Below are positions 1 to 9,099 of a DNA stretch of 64,000 nucleotides, piece after piece. The stretch comes from Acidimicrobiales bacterium (lineage in GTDB: Bacteria > Actinomycetota > Acidimicrobiia > Acidimicrobiales > Aldehydirespiratoraceae): NCBI GenBank assembly GCA_029263175.1, contig JAJCXZ010000045.1, forward strand, positions 1 through 64,000, given 5' to 3'. Position 1 is the stretch's first letter. Every line of letters begins with the position of its first letter. A model generated the notes under the pieces. That model did not search any database. It saw only the letters and a program-made list of their open reading frames with translations, and had not been told where the DNA came from. Position numbers and translations under genes: made by a program.

Positions 1-1366
1 TGCCACCCGCATTGTCCGCGATAGGGCCGTAGGCGTCGACGGAGACGACGACGCCCGTGGTGGCGAGCATGCCGATGGCCGCGACCGCGATGCCGTAGAT
101 GCCGGCGAACTCGTTGTCGGAGCCCAGGGTCAGCTCACCACCCCAATACGCCACGCCGACACCCACGAGAATCAGGATCACGGAGGCGGCAACAGAGACC
201 ATGCCGGCGCTGATACCGGAGAGAATCGTGGTGGCGGGACCAGTCTCGGTTTGGGCGGCGATCTTCTTGACCGGCGCAAAGTGATCGGAGGTGTAGTACT
301 CGGCGGTCTTGCCGAGCGCCCAGCCGACGACGAGGCCGCCGATCACGGAGATGGCCAGGCCAATGGCGTTGCCATCGGCGGCGTCGGCGATATCGCCGAA
401 CATCCAGAGGGCAACACCGATGGTGCCCACGATGGTTATGGCCATGGCCACGTTGGTGCCCATGTGGAGGGCCTTGCTCAGTGACTTGGAGTCGGTGCTG
501 TCGCCGCCCCTCACGAGGAAGGAGCCGATGATCGAGGCGATCATGCCGACGAACGCGATCGCCATCGGGAACATCAGGAACTCGACGATCCCCGTCTGGC
601 TCGCATCAGCCGCGCTGATACCACCGAGCGCGAAGGCCGTCAGTGCCACGGGGGCGATGATCGAGCCGGCGTACGACTCGAAGAGGTCAGCACCCATACC
701 GGCGACGTCGCCGACGTTGTCGCCGACGTTGTCAGCGATGGTGGCGGGGTTGCGAGGGTCGTCCTCGGGGATCCCGGCTTCGACCTTGCCAACGAGGTCA
801 GCGCCCACGTCGGCGGCTTTGGTGTAGATGCCGCCTCCGACACGGGAGAAGAGGGCAATCGAGCTGGCACCGAGACCGTAGGCGGTGAGGATCTCGAAGG
901 CCTTGTCGACTTCTGCCCAGGTGACGAAGACCAGATAGGTGAGCATGAGGCCGCCGAGGGCCAGGCCCGCAACCGTGAATCCCATGACGGCGCCGCCGCG
1001 GAAGGCGATCGGCAGGGCCTTGCCCGGGCCGTCCTTGGCCGCTTCGGTGGTACGTGCGTTGGCCATGGTGGCCACAGTCATACCGACATAGCCGGCGCCG
1101 CCGGAGAGCACCGCCCCGAGCAGGTAGCTCAGCGCCGCCAGCGGAACAATGACAACCGCCAGAAGGATCATCATCGCCACGACAAACACGGAGACCCAGG
1201 TGTATTCCTGCTTCAGGAAGGCCTTTGCTCCGTTCTGGATCTCCGTCATCAGGAAGACCATGCGGTCATTGCCTGGTGAGGCGGCTTCAACAACCTTGTA
1301 GTAGTAGCCGGCCAAAATGAGCCCGGCGACCGCCGAGATCAAGGCCAAATAGGGGACAGCGCTCAC
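1..1366 (-). CDS. hppA: Membrane-bound pyrophosphatase (H+-PPase), N-terminal part, cut by window edge
   Basis: This is an integral-membrane pyrophosphatase that couples PPi hydrolysis to ion pumping across the cytoplasmic membrane. The GTG start at 1366 is preceded by AGGAG. About 455 residues are visible, with the substrate motif GGGIYTKAADVGADLV near residues 175-190 and the duplicated acidic motif DNVGDNVGD near 210-220, both intact. The last readable segment is the conserved DAYGPIADNAGG. The C-terminus lies outside the window, including the position just after this motif where Lys versus Ala separates K+-independent from K+-dependent pumps, so the subtype cannot be called. It lies 85 bp downstream of the alpha/beta hydrolase gene on the same strand. 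Family assignment is secure. Confidence 0.95.
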   Translation of the reverse strand, partial: MSAVPYLALISAVAGLILAGYYYKVVEAASPGNDRMVFLMTEIQNGAKAFLKQEYTWVSVFVVAMMILLAVVIVPLAALSYLLGAVLSGGAGYVGMTVATMANARTTEAAKDGPGKALPIAFRGGAVMGFTVAGLALGGLMLTYLVFVTWAEVDKAFEILTAYGLGASSIALFSRVGGGIYTKAADVGADLVGKVEAGIPEDDPRNPATIADNVGDNVGDVAGMGADLFESYAGSIIAPVALTAFALGGISAADASQTGIVEFLMFPMAIAFVGMIASIIGSFLVRGGDSTDSKSLSKALHMGTNVAMAITIVGTIGVALWMFGDIADAADGNAIGLAISVIGGLVVGWALGKTAEYYTSDHFAPVKKIAAQTETGPATTILSGISAGMVSVAASVILILVGVGVAYWGGELTLGSDNEFAGIYGIAVAAIGMLATTGVVVSVDAYGPIADNAGG

Positions 1367-1451
1367 AGTTTCTCCTGTCGTTGCGCATTGGAAAAGACCG
1401 GTTGAACGCTACAGACCAGACAAGCTGCCTACAAGCATCCCCGGGTGTTAT

Positions 1452-2210
1452 CTACGAATTGCGCGTTCGGCGGGTATTAAGCCACGCGATGATCTCGTCG
1501 GCCAACACGGCGGCGTGGATCGGATGGCTGAAGAGGTGATCTGCACCCTGGATCGTCACGAGTGTGCCGTCCGTGGCTGCCGCTGCGAGTCGCTTCGTCT
1601 GAGCGGCGCCGACGATGGTGTCGTCGCCGGCGGCGACCACCAGAACCGGAATCGACAGCGCCCCTACCGCCTGGGCGACGTCGTCGGCCTCGAGCTGGTC
1701 GAGGAATGGTCGACCGATCGTGAATGCTCGACCACCGATGGTGACTTCGACCTGGCCGTCAGAGTCAGGAACGGATCCCCGGAACAGATGCTCGACATGT
1801 TCGGTGTCGGCCGGCGCGGCGATCAACACGAGCTCGGACACAGAGTGGAGACGATGCGCCGCCAGCGCTGCGGCTGCCCCGCCCAGACTGTGTCCAACCA
1901 GAAGACACGGTCCGGCGTTTCGTTCGAGCAATGCCACCGCGGCCCGGGTGATATCGCCGACCTCTGTACCGACCGTCGTATCGACGAAGTCACCTTCGCT
2001 TCCGCCGATGCCGGTGAAGTCAAACGTCAGGGTGAGCCATCCGGCCTCGGTCATCCGTCGTGCAAGGCGAGAGACGGTGTGCAGGTCCTTTCCGCACGTG
2101 AAGCAATGAGCAAGCACGGCGGATCCGACAACCGGCCCATCAGGCCGACGGATCAGTCCGGCGAGTCGCGCACCCGCGGCGCCGACGAAGGTCATATTCT
2201 CTGTCTGCAA
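1452..2210 (-). CDS. Alpha/beta hydrolase
   Basis: A 252-residue soluble serine hydrolase fold. The nucleophile elbow GHSLGG has Ser at about residue 108, an acid candidate lies in VVAAGDDTIV (about 190), and the catalytic His candidate lies in GADHLFSHP (about 225). An oxyanion-side HCFTCGKD segment near residue 35 resembles the hydrolase half of bifunctional hydrolase/OsmC proteins, but no OsmC domain follows, so this is a stand-alone version. The substrate is unknown. It diverges from the small GGDEF-like gene across 168 bp and precedes hppA. The fold is certain and the role is not. Confidence 0.85.
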   Translation of the reverse strand: MQTENMTFVGAAGARLAGLIRRPDGPVVGSAVLAHCFTCGKDLHTVSRLARRMTEAGWLTLTFDFTGIGGSEGDFVDTTVGTEVGDITRAAVALLERNAGPCLLVGHSLGGAAAALAAHRLHSVSELVLIAAPADTEHVEHLFRGSVPDSDGQVEVTIGGRAFTIGRPFLDQLEADDVAQAVGALSIPVLVVAAGDDTIVGAAQTKRLAAAATDGTLVTIQGADHLFSHPIHAAVLADEIIAWLNTRRTRNS

Positions 2211-2378
2211 CTGCTGGGACTCCTGGTCAAAACCACGCTACGTGGCCAGTCTCGGCGCTCGGCGTCGATATGCGGTGTCGGTTAGGTGACGATCGCCCAA
2301 AATGGCTGAGGGACCACGTCACATCCACCGACGGAAAGACAACACGAGTTCGAGAAAATCAGCAAGGGAGGTCGTGTC

Positions 2379-2840
2379 ATGTTGTCCATCGGACGTTCAA
2401 ATCATCGCACCGCCCCCGTCACGACCGGCGGGTGGGCGGAGCTTCTCGAGAGTGAGGAGGACTACGCGGCAGCGCAAGGGTTCGGTGCCGGCGTGCTCCT
2501 CGTTCACTTTGCAGGCGAGCTTCTGCGCTTCGTCGCCGAAGATGACCGCGCCATCACCGAATCTGCGATTCTCGCGATCATCGACCGCCACCTGGGCTGG
2601 ACGGATCGCACCGCACCGGTTGCTGCCGGTCGGCTTGGTGTCGTCGTCATCCCCGTCGACGGCGCCCTGGCGCTCAGCCGCCGAGCCCGCGAACTGCATC
2701 GCGACCTCCGGGCCTGTGGACTCGACGTCGATGTGGCCTACTCATTTCGGCGCCGCTCAGGAGGGTTGCAGGCCGCTGCCGCCCGAGCCGATGCTGCGCT
2801 CGACACCGCGCTTTCACGCCGAGCATCCCCACGCCTCTGA
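2379..2840 (+). CDS. Small protein resembling a degenerate GGDEF domain
   Basis: This 153-residue protein starts at an ATG with a strong Shine-Dalgarno (AGGGAGG). It has no signal peptide or membrane segment. Its second half has the order of elements of a GGDEF domain: a beta strand where the GGDEF loop should be (RLGVVVIPVDG), a helix rich in Ala/Arg, another strand, and a terminal Ala/Asp-rich helix like the AD-x-ALY-x-AK end of diguanylate cyclases. The GG(D/E)EF signature itself is absent, so cyclase activity is not expected. A nucleotide-binding or purely structural remnant is possible. The resemblance is by eye and weak. It is transcribed toward the J-domain gene 45 bp downstream. Confidence 0.55.
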   Translation: MLSIGRSNHRTAPVTTGGWAELLESEEDYAAAQGFGAGVLLVHFAGELLRFVAEDDRAITESAILAIIDRHLGWTDRTAPVAAGRLGVVVIPVDGALALSRRARELHRDLRACGLDVDVAYSFRRRSGGLQAAAARADAALDTALSRRASPRL

Positions 2841-2885
2841 TCCCTCGTTTCGCCCATAGCCTCGCGGTCCGCGATGCTGGGGGCG

Positions 2886-3419
2886 ATGGACATCGCCACT
2901 GCGCTCACGGTCCTCGGCCTCGATGGGCGGGCCGAGTGGAGGCAGATCCGCACCGCTCACCGCAATGCAATTCGCCGATCGCACCCGGACACGGGCGGCT
3001 CGACCGATGTCGCCGCCCGGGTGAACGAGGCGTTCGATGTACTTGCGGACGCGACCGACGGCGGGAGCCGCCCCTTGCCGGCACCACCGGCGGCCACGCA
3101 ACCTTCGAAACGGTCTTCGCCGGAGAGTGCACCGACGGTCATGCGAAGCGACTCCCCGACCGAACTCCTCCTCAGCCTTGCCGACGTCGGCCATGACGTC
3201 GGCGCAGTCGTCTTTGTGGATCCGTTGGCAGGGCTACTGGAAATCATCGTCGGCGCCGAACCGGGCGTCGGTCAGCTGACGGTCGCCGTCGGGGAACCAA
3301 CCGACGATGGTGTCAGGGTCAGTTTCACCCTGGAACCCCTCGGCGTCGCCACTCCCCCGCCCATTGGCGAGGTGGTCGACGACCTGTTGCGGCGCCACCG
3401 CGCCCGATCAGCGCGCTGA
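2886..3419 (+). CDS. J-domain (DnaJ-like) protein
   Basis: About 177 residues. The N-terminal 60 residues form a J domain with the diagnostic HPD tripeptide (RRSHPDTGGS, residues 33-35 from this start), which in the family stimulates the ATPase of DnaK-type chaperones. A Pro/Ser/Thr-rich linker follows, then about 90 residues of mixed alpha/beta sequence that I do not recognise. There is no zinc-finger or substrate domain, so it is a class C J protein with an unknown client. An alternative ATG lies four codons upstream at 2874. The stop lies 13 bp before the convergent PfkB gene. Confidence 0.8.
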   Translation: MDIATALTVLGLDGRAEWRQIRTAHRNAIRRSHPDTGGSTDVAARVNEAFDVLADATDGGSRPLPAPPAATQPSKRSSPESAPTVMRSDSPTELLLSLADVGHDVGAVVFVDPLAGLLEIIVGAEPGVGQLTVAVGEPTDDGVRVSFTLEPLGVATPPPIGEVVDDLLRRHRARSAR

Positions 3420-3432
3420 CGTCTCGCGCGGT

Positions 3433-4293
3433 TCAGCTTCGCCGACCAGTTGTCGGGCCCAGTTGGCCGAGGACCCGAGCAGCGACCCGATGGCCGGCAT
3501 GGGACGCAGCCACTCCATCGGCCCCGGTCATGCGGCTCATGACGAACCCGGCGATGAACCCGTCGCCCACGCCGGTGCGATCCCGAATCGACGGGACAGG
3601 GGCTACGGGAACACTCTCCCCGGAGCCCTCCCTCAGGACAAGCGTCGGTCGCGGACCCGCCGTGACGACGGTGAGTCGCGCTCCGGCCAGTGGTTCTCGC
3701 GGCGCACAATCGAGAGCGAGGTGCTCGGCGCGATTCAAGACGACGGCATCCGGTTCCAGCGTGCTCACCAGTTCGCGGAATGCAGGCCCGCCGATCTCTT
3801 CGAGATCGGCGGTGCCGGGAGCACCCAGCGTGATCGCCAACCGCCTCTCGCGAGTGATTGCGAGCATCGAGTCCATTGCCGATGCGAGCGGATCCGCGGC
3901 AAACACCGATGCGGGCAGGAAGACGTGGCTCACGTCGTCGAGTACGTCGTCATCGATCAACGTCACCCGTGAGGAAGCGCCTCGATCGACGAGCCGGCTC
4001 CGGCCGCCCTCGCCCGAAGTGGTGATCGTGACACCGGTGCCTCCGAGGTGGGTCACGCGTGTGCTCACCCCGCGTTGTCGCAGGTCATCGGCGAGTACAT
4101 GCCCGATCGTGTCGTCGCCGGTCTGGCCGACGAATCGCACATCGCCCCCGCCCTCGGCCACGAGAGCTGCGACGTTGGCGCCGCTTCCGCCCCGCAGCCG
4201 AGCGGAACGCACGAGTGTGTCGGCGCCGCGACGCGGCGGCGACACCAGCCGGATCAGTATCTCCTCGACGAGGTCACCGATCGTGAGCAGCAT
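3433..4293 (-). CDS. PfkB-family carbohydrate/nucleoside kinase
   Basis: A 286-residue ribokinase-fold sugar kinase. The N-terminal Gly-rich patch (LRGGSGANVAA) matches PfkB signature 1, and DRTGVGDGFIAGF near residues 238-250 is signature 2, with Asp244 as the catalytic base. The usual GAGD is GVGD here, a mild variation. The substrate cannot be read from sequence (ribose, fructose, 2-keto-3-deoxygluconate and nucleosides are all used in the family). It is the last gene of a minus-strand run after the M23 peptidase and DivIVA-like genes, 8 bp after the latter, so co-transcription is likely though functionally unexplained. Confidence 0.85.
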   Translation of the reverse strand: MLLTIGDLVEEILIRLVSPPRRGADTLVRSARLRGGSGANVAALVAEGGGDVRFVGQTGDDTIGHVLADDLRQRGVSTRVTHLGGTGVTITTSGEGGRSRLVDRGASSRVTLIDDDVLDDVSHVFLPASVFAADPLASAMDSMLAITRERRLAITLGAPGTADLEEIGGPAFRELVSTLEPDAVVLNRAEHLALDCAPREPLAGARLTVVTAGPRPTLVLREGSGESVPVAPVPSIRDRTGVGDGFIAGFVMSRMTGADGVAASHAGHRVAARVLGQLGPTTGRRS

Positions 4294-4301
4294 CGGCGAG
4301 G

Positions 4302-4631
4302 TCAGGACGCGACAGAGTCGCTGCCGCCCGCTGCCAGGGCCGGCTCGCGGAGATCGATGACCGGGACGGCCTCGCCGGCCATCGCCGCCTGGAGCTTCGC
4401 ATCGGTGAGAATGTGCTCGACGGCACGGCGAGTGGCCCGCAACGCCAGATCTTCATCGGCATTGGTGGCCACCGCGAGCTCCTCGGCGAGTCGCTCGATC
4501 TCAGACTCGAGATCGGCCGTGAGCGTCGCGTGCTCGGCCTGGAGACTCGCCACTCGAGCATCGACATCACGTCGGCGATAGCCCAGCAGACGTCGCTTGA
4601 AGTTCAGGGATGTAGTCGCTGTCTTCGCCAT
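4302..4631 (-). CDS. DivIVA-like coiled-coil protein
   Basis: A 109-residue protein with an N-terminal LNFKRRLLGYRRRDVDARV segment typical of DivIVA/Wag31-type domains (the F-x-x-x-x-x-GY-x-x-x-DVD pattern), then a heptad-rich helix (about residues 25-60) and an Ala-rich tail. Family members recognise curved membrane and organise division or polar growth. This one is much shorter than Wag31 and may be an accessory. It starts 10 bp after the M23 peptidase stop on the same strand, which fits a cell-envelope operon. Confidence 0.7.
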   Translation of the reverse strand: MAKTATTSLNFKRRLLGYRRRDVDARVASLQAEHATLTADLESEIERLAEELAVATNADEDLALRATRRAVEHILTDAKLQAAMAGEAVPVIDLREPALAAGGSDSVAS

Positions 4632-4641
4632 ACCGATCAGT

Positions 4642-5811
4642 CTACGGCAGGAAGATCATGGGGTCTCGGGGCACGCCGTTCACCCGAGTCTCGAAATGCA
4701 GATGGGGCCCGGTACTCCAGCCGGTGGATCCTACAGCACCCAACACATCTCCCTGGTCCACGTTGTCGCCGCTTGACACGAAGGTCTCCGACATGTGCGC
4801 GTAGAGCGTGGCAATGCCGTCCACGTGCGCCACGATCACGGCATTGCCGTAGCCGCCCTTCCATCCGGCGAAAATGATCTCGCCTTCCTTGGACGCCCAG
4901 ATTGCATCACCGGTCGAGCCGCCGATGTCGACTCCAGTGTGCTGCCTGACCGTGCCGAAGATCGGGTGGACACGCGGGCCGAACGGCGAGCCGACCCCAC
5001 CGTTCGTCGGCTTGATGAAGCCTTCCACCGAAGGCGCTCCCGGCGCTCCGGGATCGAAACCAAGGGCTTCCTGTTGCTTCTCCTTGATGAGCTCGGTGAA
5101 CTCCGCATCTGCTGTTTCCCATCGCTGGAGTTCGCTGTACCAGCCGTCGATCCGCGCATTGAGTTCGTTCTGGATCTCGACCTGGATGGCCTGGTGTTCC
5201 TCGAGCGTCAACAGTTCGGTCTCGAGAGCCTGCCGCAGGGCGTCGGCCTCGCGGCGGGCGTCCTCACCGGCGATGACGTGTTCTTCTCGTTCCGCCCTCA
5301 GTCGACGCAACTCATCGAGAATGTCGCGCTCGCTGCCCGCGGTGAAGTCCAGCAGCGCCTGGCGAACGGCGGCCTGGTTCGGATCGCCCGAGGCCAGCCA
5401 CGCATCGAGGTCGTCGGTCGTTCCGACGTAGGCCTCGATCGCTCGAACGCGCATCTCGTCGAGAGTGTTGGCGATGTCGAGCTCCGATTGAACGACCATG
5501 CCTTCGCGTGCGTTCACCTCGGCCTCGGCGTCGAGCAACGACTGGCGAGCGCTCTGCACTTCAGACCATTGGGCGTCGATGATCGCCTGGACTTCAGCGA
5601 GAATCTCCGCGATTCGCTCATCTTCTTGTTCGAGGAGATCGATCTGTTCGAGCGCGGCCGCCTGAGCGTCCCGGGCTTCTTCACGCTTCTTGCGGACATC
5701 GCTGATCGTCTCGTCGGCACCGGCAGGCGCGACCAGAGCGAGGACCGCACTCAGCGCGAGGCAGAGGCGTACTCCGAGCCGGAGACGGGGGCGTGAGAGG
5801 AGGGCAGGCAC
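4642..5811 (-). CDS. Secreted M23 (LytM-type) murein endopeptidase with coiled-coil domain
   Basis: A 389-residue exported protein. Residues 1-32 form a signal peptide (Arg-rich n-region, hydrophobic core, APAGA cleavage site). Residues about 33-240 are long heptad-repeat coiled coil, as in EnvC/NlpD-type amidase activators and RipA-like proteins. The C-terminal M23 domain has all zinc ligands: H291-x3-D295 (HTGVD) and HLH at 370-372 (GPHLHFE), plus the YAHM histidine near 339, so it should be an active peptidoglycan endopeptidase. It heads the run M23 / DivIVA-like / PfkB and is divergent from the LCP gene (114 bp between starts), another cell-wall gene. Confidence 0.9.
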   Translation of the reverse strand: MPALLSRPRLRLGVRLCLALSAVLALVAPAGADETISDVRKKREEARDAQAAALEQIDLLEQEDERIAEILAEVQAIIDAQWSEVQSARQSLLDAEAEVNAREGMVVQSELDIANTLDEMRVRAIEAYVGTTDDLDAWLASGDPNQAAVRQALLDFTAGSERDILDELRRLRAEREEHVIAGEDARREADALRQALETELLTLEEHQAIQVEIQNELNARIDGWYSELQRWETADAEFTELIKEKQQEALGFDPGAPGAPSVEGFIKPTNGGVGSPFGPRVHPIFGTVRQHTGVDIGGSTGDAIWASKEGEIIFAGWKGGYGNAVIVAHVDGIATLYAHMSETFVSSGDNVDQGDVLGAVGSTGWSTGPHLHFETRVNGVPRDPMIFLP

Positions 5812-5925
5812 AACAAAGAGACGAGGGTGCGGTTCCGCCCGCCCTGGCTAGCGTAATGAGCATGACGACGCGAGTGGTGGCACTGACGCCCTGTCGACAC
5901 CTGCACGTGCTCAACTGAGCGAGTC

Positions 5926-6966
5926 ATGACGGACCTGCCCCACGACCCTCGCTCGATTCATGTCGGTGCCGAAGGCGTCTCACCGGAGCCGGTCGCCCCC
6001 GCCCACGGGGAGCCGCCTCTCAAGCCCCGCCGCGGATTCCCTCTCGGCAAGCTGGTCCTCGGATTGTTCACCGTGCTTGTCGTCGTGACCATAGTGTTCG
6101 CCGGCATGGCGTGGGGATCGTGGCGCGATGTCGAACGAGTCGAACTCGATGGGGTCATGGTGAGTAGTCCCGGAGGCACGAACTATCTCGTCGTCGGAAC
6201 CGATTCACGCGAGGGCGTGGCGGCCGATACCGAGAACGCCGGTGTGATCTTCGGCGACGGTGTCGCGGGCGAACGAACCGACACGATCGCCGTGCTTCGA
6301 ATCGAGGACGGCGCGGTGAGCCTCCTCGCCATCCCTCGCGACCTCTATCTGCCGATCGACGGTGGCGCGCCCAGCCGGATCAATGCTGCGTTCGCCGTGG
6401 GCGGACCCGCGAGCTTGATTCGCACGGTGCAGGACGAACTCGGCATCGGCATCGATCACTATCTCGAGGTTGACTTTGCCGGATTCCTGGGCCTTGTCGA
6501 TGCCCTCGACGGGATCACCGTCGACTTCCCGTACCCGGCCCGCGATCCCAAGTCGGGTCTGGACATCCCGGTGGCCGGCCCGGTCGAACTCGACAGTTCG
6601 ATGGCGCTCGCCTTCGTCCGGTCGCGCAGCTACACCGAACTCGTGGATGGAGCCGAGCGCAGCGACCCGACCGCTGACCTCGGGCGCGTTCAGCGTCAGC
6701 AACAGTTCCTCGGCGCGCTGTTCGCCGAACTCGGACAGACGATGAATCCGTTCACCTTGCTGGACGCACTCGACGCCGTGGCCGGCAACGTCCGAGTCGA
6801 CACCGAGCTTTCCCTCACTGACGCGGCGCGCCTCGGTCTCGCGGTTCGAGGCTCCACACCGGCCACCGCCACCGTGCCGACCACACCCTCGGTCACCGGG
6901 TCCGGCGCTCAAGTCCTGCTGCTCGATGCCGGCGCCGGCGAGGTGCTCGACGCGTTTCGGGGCTGA
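5926..6966 (+). CDS. LytR-CpsA-Psr (LCP) family cell-wall glycopolymer ligase
   Basis: A 346-residue type II membrane protein. It has a short Pro-rich cytoplasmic tail, one transmembrane helix at about residues 42-63, then an extracellular LCP domain. Family landmarks include the GTDSRE strand, RTDTIAVLRI, IPRDLYLPI and the INAAF helix, which supply the Arg/Asp residues that bind polyprenyl pyrophosphate. LCP enzymes transfer polyprenyl-linked glycopolymers (arabinogalactan or teichoic-type) to peptidoglycan. The C-terminal Thr/Pro-rich segment is not followed by an LytR_C domain. It is divergent from the M23 hydrolase. Confidence 0.9.
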   Translation: MTDLPHDPRSIHVGAEGVSPEPVAPAHGEPPLKPRRGFPLGKLVLGLFTVLVVVTIVFAGMAWGSWRDVERVELDGVMVSSPGGTNYLVVGTDSREGVAADTENAGVIFGDGVAGERTDTIAVLRIEDGAVSLLAIPRDLYLPIDGGAPSRINAAFAVGGPASLIRTVQDELGIGIDHYLEVDFAGFLGLVDALDGITVDFPYPARDPKSGLDIPVAGPVELDSSMALAFVRSRSYTELVDGAERSDPTADLGRVQRQQQFLGALFAELGQTMNPFTLLDALDAVAGNVRVDTELSLTDAARLGLAVRGSTPATATVPTTPSVTGSGAQVLLLDAGAGEVLDAFRG

Positions 6967-6997
6967 CCCCATCGCCGCGGTCGACTACCGTCAGCCG

Positions 6998-8164
6998 ATG
7001 AGCCAGGACATCCCGACAACGCTCGACGCCGTCGACGCCGACTGGCTGACAACCACACTCCGCTCGAACGGCGTCATCGCTGCCGGCACGACCGTGACCT
7101 GCACATCTCAGACGTTGCTGGGCGTGGGAGAAGGATTCATGGGCGAGATCGCACGGGTGAGTCTCCAACACGACGGACCTGACTCCCTGACGTCGGTTAT
7201 CGCCAAGATCCCGACGACGGTCCCGGAGAACCGTGGCGCCGGTCAGATGCTCGGAATCTACGAGCGAGAAGTTCGGGCCTATCTGGATCTGCTGCCGCAC
7301 ATCGATGTGCCGGCCCCGACCGCCTATGTAGCTCTGGTCTCGGACGAGGCCACCGGCGCGGCCGACCTCGCGCGGATGGTGAAGGCGGACCGACTACCGA
7401 TTTGGCTACTTCGCATCTTGGTTCGCCGCGAGCAGAAGGCAGTGGCGGTACCGCCGACGGTCCTGGTTCTGGAGGATCTCGACGATGCGGTTCCCGGCGA
7501 CCAGGTGGCCGGGTGCAGCCCCGAACGTGCGGCTGCGGTCCTGCGAATCGCGGCTCGCCTCCACGGGTCGACCTGGGGGCCACGAGCCCCACAGCGGCAG
7601 CACTGGCTGTCCGGTGGCGATGTGGTGCCACGGCTCTTTCACGCCGCTCATCTCAATTCCCGCAAGGGCTTCATGCGCCAGGCCGAGCCCCGAATGAGCC
7701 CGCACTCGATTCGGGTGCTGAGCGGGGTCACCAGATCGGGGAGGGCGCGGATCACCGATCTACATGCGCAGGCTCCGCGATGCGTCGTCCACGGCGACCT
7801 CCGACTCGACAATCTCTTCTTCGACTCGGAGACCGGGGTCAGGGCCGTGATCGACTGGCAGATTCCCAATCTCGGGCCCGCGGTCCTCGACATCGGCTAC
7901 TTCCTGGTCTCGTCCCTCGACGCCTCCGTCAAGGAGTCGGTCATCGATGACCTACTCGGCGTGTATCACGACGAACTCGTGAGCTCAGGGGTGGCGGACT
8001 ACCCGTTCGCCCGCCTGAAGGCCGACTACATCGAAGGGCTGTTGCTGCTTCTGCACCGGGCCACCTCGTTCGATTCGGTGGAGTTCGGAGAGGAGCGCGG
8101 CCGGGTGCTCCTGGACACTTGGCTCGATCGCTTCGACGCACGGCTGGCCCGCATTCCCGCCTAG
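6998..8164 (+). CDS. Phosphotransferase-fold kinase (APH/EcKinase-like)
   Basis: About 388 residues. The kinase signature CVVHGDLRLDNLFFD (catalytic Asp near residue 265) and the metal-binding AVIDWQ follow at the spacing seen in aminoglycoside-phosphotransferase and ecdysteroid-kinase-like families. Such actinobacterial proteins are often annotated as phosphotransferases, but the substrate is unknown; antibiotic resistance should not be assumed. I use ATG 6998, because an upstream in-frame start at 6926 would overlap the LCP gene by 41 bp. menB starts 10 bp after its stop on the same strand. Confidence 0.8.
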   Translation: MSQDIPTTLDAVDADWLTTTLRSNGVIAAGTTVTCTSQTLLGVGEGFMGEIARVSLQHDGPDSLTSVIAKIPTTVPENRGAGQMLGIYEREVRAYLDLLPHIDVPAPTAYVALVSDEATGAADLARMVKADRLPIWLLRILVRREQKAVAVPPTVLVLEDLDDAVPGDQVAGCSPERAAAVLRIAARLHGSTWGPRAPQRQHWLSGGDVVPRLFHAAHLNSRKGFMRQAEPRMSPHSIRVLSGVTRSGRARITDLHAQAPRCVVHGDLRLDNLFFDSETGVRAVIDWQIPNLGPAVLDIGYFLVSSLDASVKESVIDDLLGVYHDELVSSGVADYPFARLKADYIEGLLLLLHRATSFDSVEFGEERGRVLLDTWLDRFDARLARIPA

Positions 8165-8174
8165 TCTCGGCGCC

Positions 8175-9086
8175 ATGTCAGACCCCTCCATCTCTGAGAT
8201 CTTCGACCCCGCCGTCTGGACCGAGGTCCCCGGCTTCGACCTCACCGACATCACATATCACCGCGCTGTCGACCAGGGCACTGTGCGGATCGCCTTCAAC
8301 CGGCCGGAGGTTCGCAACGCGTTTCGGCCCAACACGGTTGACGAGTTGTACCGAACGCTTGACCACGCTCGTATGTCGAGCGATGTCGGTTGTGTCCTGT
8401 TGACGGGCAACGGTCCGTCAGCGAAGGACGGGGGCTGGGCCTTCTGTAGCGGTGGCGATCAGCGGATTCGCGGCAAGGTCGGCTACCAGTACGCAGACGG
8501 CGAGACAGCCGACACGATTGACCCGGCCCGGGCCGGCCGATTGCACATCCTCGAGGTCCAACGGCTGATCCGCACAATGCCGAAGGTCGTCATTGCCGTC
8601 GTGCCCGGCTGGGCCGTCGGGGGCGGACACAGTCTTCACGTCACGGCGGACCTGACCCTCGCGAGCGAGGAGCACGCCATCTTCAAGCAGACCGACACCG
8701 ACGTGGCCAGCTTTGACGGAGGATTCGGGTCGGCGTATCTCGCTCGCCAGATCGGACAAAAGCGAGCTCGAGAGATCTTCTTCCTCGGCCGCGACTACAG
8801 CGCCGATGAGGCGTTCCAGATGGGCATGGTCAACGCGGTTGTCCCCCACGCTGAGCTCGAGGCAACCGCGTTGAAGTGGGCGCATGAGATCAACGGCAAG
8901 AGCCCGACCGCACAGCGTATGGCCAAGTTCTCCTTCAATCTGATCGATGACGGTCTGATGGGTCAGCAGGTCTTCGCCGGCGAAGCGACACGGCTGGCGT
9001 ACATGACCGACGAAGCAGTCGAGGGGCGCGATGCGTTCCTGGAGAAGCGCACGCCTGATTGGTCCGCCTTCCCCTGGTACTTCTGA
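8175..9086 (+). CDS. menB: 1,4-dihydroxy-2-naphthoyl-CoA synthase
   Basis: A 303-residue crotonase-fold enzyme that cyclises o-succinylbenzoyl-CoA to DHNA-CoA in menaquinone biosynthesis. The hallmarks of MenB rather than generic enoyl-CoA hydratase are visible: the long N-terminal extension, WAFCSGGDQRIRG, the oxyanion-hole segment VVPGWAVGGGHSLH, the KQTDTDVASFDGGFGS loop, and the SPTAQRMAKFSFN and C-terminal RTPDWSAFPWYF segments. No other men gene is nearby, except the possible menaquinone-reductase-like flavoprotein at 11.5 kb. Confidence 0.95.
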   Translation: MSDPSISEIFDPAVWTEVPGFDLTDITYHRAVDQGTVRIAFNRPEVRNAFRPNTVDELYRTLDHARMSSDVGCVLLTGNGPSAKDGGWAFCSGGDQRIRGKVGYQYADGETADTIDPARAGRLHILEVQRLIRTMPKVVIAVVPGWAVGGGHSLHVTADLTLASEEHAIFKQTDTDVASFDGGFGSAYLARQIGQKRAREIFFLGRDYSADEAFQMGMVNAVVPHAELEATALKWAHEINGKSPTAQRMAKFSFNLIDDGLMGQQVFAGEATRLAYMTDEAVEGRDAFLEKRTPDWSAFPWYF

Positions 9087-9099
9087 GCGGTTGCTCGGT

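Noticed and set aside
707-731. Tandem GCCGACGTTGTC repeat
   Set aside because: It encodes the functional DNVGDNVGD motif of the membrane pyrophosphatase and is not a DNA repeat of its own.
99-827. Plus-strand open frames across the pyrophosphatase gene
   Set aside because: They are antisense to a clear membrane protein and show no family features.
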